NCBI GenBank assembly: GCA_048201975.1
Contig: DBFBGQ010000075.1
Span: 1 to 9,834 of the forward strand
Direction of reading: 5' to 3'
Source of the DNA: Egerieenecus sp048201975
GTDB lineage: Bacteria > Bacillota > Clostridia > Christensenellales > Aristaeellaceae
Length of the DNA stretch: 9,834 bases
Part shown: one piece after another, positions 6,318 through 9,834 of the stretch
Numbering within the stretch: position 1 is the stretch's first letter
Layout: each line of letters begins with the position of its first letter
Program-made: the position numbers and the translations under genes
Notes under the pieces: generated by a model
What the model saw: only the letters and a program-made list of their open reading frames with translations
The model's database searches: none
Told to the model about the DNA's origin: nothing

Positions 6318-7514
6318 ATGGAAGCACAAGGGATATCGTATCAAAGGACCCAAACCGCCTGCTTTATCGGCTATGTGGTGCAGGCCATTGTGAACAATTT
6401 TGCCCCGCTGCTCTTTCTCACCTTCCAGCGGCAGTACGACATTCCGCTGTCGCAGATCACGCTGCTGGTCACCATCAATTTCAGCCTGCAACTGCTGGTG
6501 GACCTGGCCTCGGTAAAGTTTGTGGACAAAATCGGCTACCGTGCATCGGCGGTGCTGGCGCATGGGTTGTCGGCGGCTGGGCTGATTCTGCTCACCCTGC
6601 TGCCGGAGATCGCTCCCACTCCCTTTCTGGGGCTGCTGACGGCAGTGCTGATCTACGCCATAGGCGGCGGCCTGCTGGAGGTGCTCATCAGCCCCATTGT
6701 GGAGGCTTGTCCCACCCCCAACAAGGCGGGAGCCATGAGCCTGCTGCACTCCTTCTACTGCTGGGGACATGTGGCGGTGGTGCTGCTCTCCACGGCTTTT
6801 TTCAGCCTGTTCGGGGTGGAAAACTGGAAGATTATGGCGCTGCTGTGGGCGTTGGTGCCCCTGGGAAACCTGATCGCCTTTTTGCGGGTGCCCATCGCCC
6901 CGCTGTTGGCCGATGGTGAAAAAGGAATGAGCCTGGGGCAGCTGTGCCGCCAGCGGCTTTTCTGGGTGCTGCTGCTCTTGATGGTGTGCGCCGGAGCCAG
7001 CGAGCAGGCGGTGAGCCAATGGGCCTCCACCTTTGCGGAAAAGGGGCTGCAGGTTTCCAAAACCCTGGGCGACCTTGCCGGCCCCATGCTCTTTGCCATA
7101 TGGATGGGCCTGGCGCGGGCCTTCTACGGCCGTTACGGGGACCGGATGCCCCTGCACCCGTTTATGGTGGGCAGCACGCTGCTGTGCGTGGGCGCCTATC
7201 TGCTTATCGGCCTGACGGAGCAGGCCTGGCTGGGCCTGGTAGGCTGCGGGCTGTGCGGGCTGTCGGTGGGCATCATGTGGCCGGGAGCCTTCAGCATGGC
7301 GGCCCGCACCCTGCGGGGCGGCGGCACGGCGCTGTTTGCGCTGCTGGCCCTGGCGGGGGATCTGGGCTGCTCCGCGGGGCCGTCCCTGGTGGGCTTTGTC
7401 TCCGGCGCGCTGGGCGACGAGCTGCGCCTGGGCATCCTGGCGGGCACCGTATTCCCCTTGCTGCTGTTGGCGGGGCTTTTCACCTGCCGACGCCTTATGG
7501 CCCGGCGGACGTAA
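6318..7514 (+). CDS. Major facilitator superfamily transporter
   Basis: A 398-residue membrane protein with about twelve hydrophobic helices in two halves, the standard MFS (PF07690) size and layout. The loop after the second helix has the family's D-x-x-G-x-R pattern (D70, G73, R75). A more polar central loop near 190-215 divides the halves. The second half opens with a distinctive polar helix segment, SEQAVSQWAS (228-237), preceding a GDLAGPMLFAIWMGLAR stretch. This organisation recalls sugar-type MFS carriers of the FucP-like group, but that is impression only and the substrate is not known. The AAGGAG site (6300-6305) overlaps the stop codon of the preceding gene and lies 12 bases from the ATG, which argues for coupled expression. 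An intrinsic terminator begins 29 bases after the stop. If it belongs with the two genes before it, it might carry a wall sugar, a precursor or a drug. Confidence 0.88.
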   Translation: MEAQGISYQRTQTACFIGYVVQAIVNNFAPLLFLTFQRQYDIPLSQITLLVTINFSLQLLVDLASVKFVDKIGYRASAVLAHGLSAAGLILLTLLPEIAPTPFLGLLTAVLIYAIGGGLLEVLISPIVEACPTPNKAGAMSLLHSFYCWGHVAVVLLSTAFFSLFGVENWKIMALLWALVPLGNLIAFLRVPIAPLLADGEKGMSLGQLCRQRLFWVLLLLMVCAGASEQAVSQWASTFAEKGLQVSKTLGDLAGPMLFAIWMGLARAFYGRYGDRMPLHPFMVGSTLLCVGAYLLIGLTEQAWLGLVGCGLCGLSVGIMWPGAFSMAARTLRGGGTALFALLALAGDLGCSAGPSLVGFVSGALGDELRLGILAGTVFPLLLLAGLFTCRRLMARRT

Positions 7515-7543
7515 GCGCTCCAAGCGCCTCTGAACAGGCCCAT

Positions 7544-7581
7544 AAAACCGCGGAACTGTGCGCGCAGGTTCGCGGTTTTTT
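7544..7581 (+). terminator. Intrinsic terminator after the MFS gene
   Basis: AAAACCGCG (7544-7552) pairs with CGCGGTTTT (7571-7579). Further imperfect pairing inside (GAAC with GTTC, CTG with CAG) gives a long stem with a small GC loop. The right arm runs into six T's (7576-7581). It closes the transcript running from smc or the vanY-like gene through the MFS gene and insulates the promoter that follows 12 bases later. The matching A-run on the left gives it some potential on the opposite strand, where no gene needs it. Confidence 0.88.
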
Positions 7582-7593
7582 CTTGCTCCGCTG

Positions 7594-7622
7594 TTGACAA
7601 GCCGCCTGTTCGGCCGTACAAT
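7594..7622 (+). promoter_or_regulatory. Near-consensus sigma-A promoter of azlCD
   Basis: A perfect TTGACA (7594-7599), a 17-base spacer and TACAAT (7617-7622, one mismatch to TATAAT) form the best promoter in the window. Initiation near 7629 gives a leader of about 30 bases with the ribosome binding site AAAGGAG at 7644-7650. The short leader has no room for an attenuator or riboswitch. No clear operator repeat was seen, so any regulation would have to come from a protein site not obvious by eye. Confidence 0.85.
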
Positions 7623-7658
7623 GCAAGCTGATTCGCACCATCCAAAGGAGATGAAGCC

Positions 7659-8381
7659 ATGCGCGCCCAGCGTATACGCGCCCTCAGGGCGGCGTTCCCC
7701 CGTACGCTGCCGGTGATGGCGGGATATGTATTTCTGGGGGTGGCCTGGGGCATCGTACTTCGGGAGAAGGGGTTCGGCCCGGAATGGGCGCTGCTGATCA
7801 GCGCCGCGGTCTACGCAGGCTCCATGCAGTTTGCCATGCTGGGGCTGATGACGGCGCCCTTTTCCCCGGTAACCACCCTGGTCATGACGCTGTTGGTCAA
7901 TGCCAGGCACCTGTTTTACGGTTTGACCATGCTGGAACCCTACGGCCGGGTGAAGCGCGGCCGGCCTTACCTGATCTTTGCGCTGACGGATGAGACCTTT
8001 TCCCTGGTATGCGGCGGGCCCATTCCCCGGGGCGTGGAGGCGGAGGATTATTACCTGGCCGTGTCCGCCCTGGATCAACTTTACTGGGTGGCGGGAAGCG
8101 TAGCCGGGGCGCTGCTGGGGCAGGTCCTGCCCTGGGATCTGACGGGCATCGACTTTGCCATGACCGCGCTGTTCACGGTCATCGTGGTGGAGCAATGGGA
8201 GGCGGCAAGCCGGAGCGGCCTGCCCTGGCTGCGAGCGCATCTGCCTGCGCTGGCCGGCTTTGGCCTGACGCTGATCAGCCTGCTGCTGGTGGGGAGCCAA
8301 CGCTTTTTGCTGCTCTCCATGGGGCTGATGCTGGGATGCTTCTATCTGCAATATCGCCGGGAAGGAGGTCATGCCGCATGA
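7659..8381 (+). CDS. azlC: AzlC family branched-chain amino acid exporter, large subunit
   Basis: The 240-residue large subunit of the AzlCD (LIV-E type) exporter, which expels branched-chain amino acids and, in Bacillus subtilis, confers 4-azaleucine resistance. Family marks (PF03591) include AFPRTLPVMAGYVFLGVAWG near the N-terminus, the YAGSMQFAMLG segment, NARHLFYG (81-88) and TDETF (110-114). Several hydrophobic helices follow, with an acidic/aromatic DQLYW stretch between them. The length is normal for the family and no domain is missing. The start at 7659 has AAAGGAG eight bases upstream. A second ATG at 7651 touches that site and is out of frame. The stop codon overlaps the azlD start as ATGA, so translation is probably coupled. 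The azlB repressor gene found beside azlCD in B. subtilis is not in this window. Confidence 0.93.
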   Translation: MRAQRIRALRAAFPRTLPVMAGYVFLGVAWGIVLREKGFGPEWALLISAAVYAGSMQFAMLGLMTAPFSPVTTLVMTLLVNARHLFYGLTMLEPYGRVKRGRPYLIFALTDETFSLVCGGPIPRGVEAEDYYLAVSALDQLYWVAGSVAGALLGQVLPWDLTGIDFAMTALFTVIVVEQWEAASRSGLPWLRAHLPALAGFGLTLISLLLVGSQRFLLLSMGLMLGCFYLQYRREGGHAA

Positions 8382-8704
8382 CCATCCCTGAGCTGCTGAT
8401 CACCGTGGGGCTGGTGGCGCTGACCACCATCGCCGTGCGCGCGCTGCCCTTCCTGCTCTTTCCCGCAGGCAAGCAGCCGCCCGCCTTTGTGACGTATCTG
8501 GGCCGTCCGCTGCCTGCCGCCGTAATGGCCATGCTGGTGATCTATTGCCTGAAGGACCTATCCTTCCAGCGGGCGTCGGACTTCGTGCCCGCGCTGGCTT
8601 CCTGCGCCCTGGTGGCGTTGCTCCATCGCTGGCAGCACAAAATGGCCCTCTCCATCGCCGGAGGCACCGCGGCGTACATGCTGCTGCTTCGCCTGCTGGG
8701 GTAA
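8378..8704 (+). CDS. azlD: AzlD family branched-chain amino acid exporter, small subunit
   Basis: The 108-residue small membrane partner of AzlC (PF05437), needed together with it for export of branched-chain amino acids. The typical pattern is present: an N-terminal helix ending in TTIAVRALPFLLF (residues 16-28), then YLGRPLPAAVMAMLVIYCLKD, then two further helices to the C-terminus. The frame is open far upstream inside azlC, but the start at 8378 is fixed by AAGGAGGT (8362-8369, eight bases away), by the ATGA overlap with the azlC stop, and by the normal family length. No strong plus-strand terminator follows. The hairpin downstream has its T-tract on the other strand. Confidence 0.92.
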   Translation: MTIPELLITVGLVALTTIAVRALPFLLFPAGKQPPAFVTYLGRPLPAAVMAMLVIYCLKDLSFQRASDFVPALASCALVALLHRWQHKMALSIAGGTAAYMLLLRLLG

Positions 8705-8717
8705 TGCGGGGCAATGC

Positions 8718-8772
8718 AAAAAAACCGGCCCGCAGGCGTGCGTCCCCCCTTGAGGACAGCCTGCGGGCCGGC
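8718..8772 (-). terminator. Intrinsic terminator of the DUF378 gene, between convergent operons
   Basis: CCGGCCCGCAGGC (8725-8737) and GCCTGCGGGCCGG (8759-8771) are exact 13-base reverse complements with a 21-base loop. On the minus strand the hairpin is followed at once by seven T's (the A-run at 8718-8724 of the plus strand). It begins 17 bases past the DUF378 stop codon. On the plus strand the same hairpin has no T-tract, so it would stop azlCD transcripts poorly, although it could still protect their 3' ends. Confidence 0.85.
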
Positions 8773-8788
8773 TGCGCTGTTCCGCCGT

Positions 8789-8992
8789 TCAGGTGCGGGC
8801 CACTGCGTTTTCCCGGAAGAGCAGCGAGATGCACCAGATGCCCGCCGCTCCCACCAGCGTATAGACCACGCGGCTGAGCACCGCCGCCTGCCCGCCGAAG
8901 ATCCACGCCACCAGATCGAACTGGAACACGCCGATCAGCGCCCAATTGATTGCGCCGATAATCACCAGCAACAGGGAAACCTTGTCCATCAT
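8789..8992 (-). CDS. DUF378 family small membrane protein
   Basis: A 67-residue protein of the DUF378 family (PF04070), function unknown. It has the family's conserved start, a first helix (about 5-25) running into INWALIGVFQFDLVAWIFG, then LSRVVYTLVGAAGIW forming a second helix (about 39-58), and a short basic tail. Two transmembrane helices are expected. Tandem ATGs occur at 8992 and 8989. The site GGGAGGG on the minus strand (about 9006-9000) is seven bases from the first, so 8992 is chosen. The gene begins 16 bases after the stop of the propeller-like gene, with no promoter-like sequence between, so the two are probably co-transcribed. An intrinsic terminator follows it. Confidence 0.9.
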   Translation of the reverse strand: MMDKVSLLLVIIGAINWALIGVFQFDLVAWIFGGQAAVLSRVVYTLVGAAGIWCISLLFRENAVART

Positions 8993-9008
8993 TGAATATC
9001 CCTCCCTT

Positions 9009-9834
9009 TCATGGGGAAGGATGGCCCGCGCCGGGGAAAGTTATGCATGCGTCCTGGATTTTCCCCCGATAGAGCAGCCGCGGCTCATGCCGCAGCCCGG
9101 CATCCAGCGTCAACGCCTGCTCCAGCACGGGGTCGGCCACCACCACGCGGTCCCCCAGGGGAAAAATGCGCCTGGGCAGCCCGAAACCCGACCGGCTGAC
9201 CGCCAGCCGGGGCGGTTCCCCCGCAAAGCGGTACAGCCGCTCCGTGGCGCCCAGGTACAGGGCATCCCCAGGGCCGGCAGCCAGCGCCCCGGGCAGCCCG
9301 GGAAAGGCCTGCAATGTCTCCAGCCTGCCCGTGCGCAGGGAAAGGCGGCACAGCAGGCAATGAATCTCCTCCTCGCCCACGGCGCAGGCGGCATACAGCC
9401 AACCCTGGCGCACCGCCAGGCATAGCGCCGCCCCCGGCACCGGAAAGCTGCGCAGCAGCGTCAGCTCCGGCAGGCGCAGCAAAAGCACCTCGCCCGCCAG
9501 CCCGCCAGCCACCGCCAGCCTTCGGCCGCCGGGCAGCAGGCACAGCTGGCGGGGCGCAACCCCCGTCCGGACCGTCCATTCCGGCGTGCCGTCGGGGGCA
9601 TGAAGCGTCAGGCTGTCCGCCTCACCGGAAAGCAGCAAGGGGCGGTTTCCCCAGCACAGAACGTCCTCGATCCCAGGGGCGCAGGGAAAGCAGCGCCCAT
9701 GCCACGCAAAGCGCCGGGCCCGGTTATCCACCATCAGCGCGCCGCTCGCGCCCAGGCAATCCACCCGCGGCAGGGGGCAGGCCGGGGACTCCTCCCGCGA
9801 CCACAGCTTCCCCGCGCCCAGGGCCAGCAGTACG
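9009..9834 (-). CDS. Beta-propeller-like protein of unknown function, 5' end outside the window
   Basis: The frame is open from the window edge (first full codon at 9833-9831) to a TGA at 9011-9009, giving 274 visible residues. The apparent start codon at 9764 (GTG) is inside a longer frame, so the true start is probably beyond the window. The sequence is a series of short hydrophobic strands separated by Gly/Pro/Arg turns. Recurrent units have the form APRQLCLLPGGRRLAVAG, GEVLLLRLPELTLLRSFPV and GDALYLGATERLYRF, as in WD40/YVTN-type beta-propellers. About four or five blades are visible. No catalytic motif, membrane helix or signal peptide is seen in this part. It has around ten cysteines, many for its size, but no CxxC pair. 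It lies 16 bases upstream of the DUF378 gene and is probably in its operon. A role in binding a ligand or protein partner is only a general inference from the fold. Confidence 0.7.
   Translation of the reverse strand, partial: VLLALGAGKLWSREESPACPLPRVDCLGASGALMVDNRARRFAWHGRCFPCAPGIEDVLCWGNRPLLLSGEADSLTLHAPDGTPEWTVRTGVAPRQLCLLPGGRRLAVAGGLAGEVLLLRLPELTLLRSFPVPGAALCLAVRQGWLYAACAVGEEEIHCLLCRLSLRTGRLETLQAFPGLPGALAAGPGDALYLGATERLYRFAGEPPRLAVSRSGFGLPRRIFPLGDRVVVADPVLEQALTLDAGLRHEPRLLYRGKIQDACITFPGAGHPSP

Larger units (their letters stand above)
7515..7658. other. Intergenic spacer between the MFS gene and azlC
   Basis: This 144-base spacer is accounted for by the terminator of the upstream genes, the promoter of azlCD and the azlC leader. 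I see no small reading frame with a ribosome binding site and no further repeat in it. Confidence 0.6.

Noticed and set aside
6294..8372. A 692-codon minus-strand frame opposite the MFS and azlC genes
   Set aside because: It runs through the intergenic terminator and promoter and is rich in Gln, His, Arg and Pro, the reverse-strand image of membrane protein codons.
8009..8377. Upstream extension of azlD inside azlC
   Set aside because: The extension is out-of-frame azlC sequence. The ATG at 8378 has an AAGGAGGT site and gives the normal AzlD length.
9762..9764. GTG at 9764 as the start of the propeller-like gene
   Set aside because: The frame stays open to the window edge with similar protein-like sequence, and no ribosome binding site precedes this GTG, so it is probably an internal valine.

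Overview
The window is GC-rich, densely packed bacterial chromosome. The gene content and signals fit a high-GC member of the Firmicutes, most likely Clostridia: strong GGAGG-type ribosome binding sites, a sigma-A-like promoter of TTGACA-17-TACAAT form, intrinsic hairpin/T-tract terminators, a bacterial SMC, a VanY carboxypeptidase, AzlCD and a DUF378 protein. This assignment is an inference from style and gene families, not from a marker gene. The GC level is judged by eye and was not computed.

Layout. Bases 1-231 form a divergent regulatory region. On the minus strand, only the first seven codons of a gene lie inside the window (1-21). On the plus strand, an extended -10 promoter leads into smc (232-3798), which encodes the 1188-residue chromosome-organising ATPase. 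A 72-base gap with no T-tract terminator leads to a membrane-anchored VanY-type D,D-carboxypeptidase with a peptidoglycan-binding domain (3871-4968). A polysaccharide pyruvyl transferase family protein (4994-6301) and a 12-helix MFS transporter (6318-7514) follow at gaps of 25 and 16 bases. The run ends at an intrinsic terminator (7544-7581). These four genes could be one transcript; the last three look like a small envelope module.

Twelve bases past that terminator is a near-consensus promoter driving azlC and azlD (7659-8704). Their stop and start codons overlap as ATGA, and together they encode the two-subunit AzlCD branched-chain amino acid exporter.

The right end is on the minus strand. 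The 3' part of a beta-propeller-like protein of unknown function enters from beyond the window edge (9009-9834). It is followed after 16 bases by a small DUF378 membrane protein (8789-8992). A GC-rich hairpin with a seven-base T-tract on the minus strand (8718-8772) separates this pair from the convergent azlCD pair.

I found no mobile element, CRISPR array, tRNA, rRNA or recognisable riboswitch. No convincing new system is visible. The most unusual points are the gene neighbourhood of smc, the long C-terminal extension of the pyruvyl transferase-like protein, the inverted repeats in the divergent smc promoter region, and the unassigned propeller/DUF378 pair.
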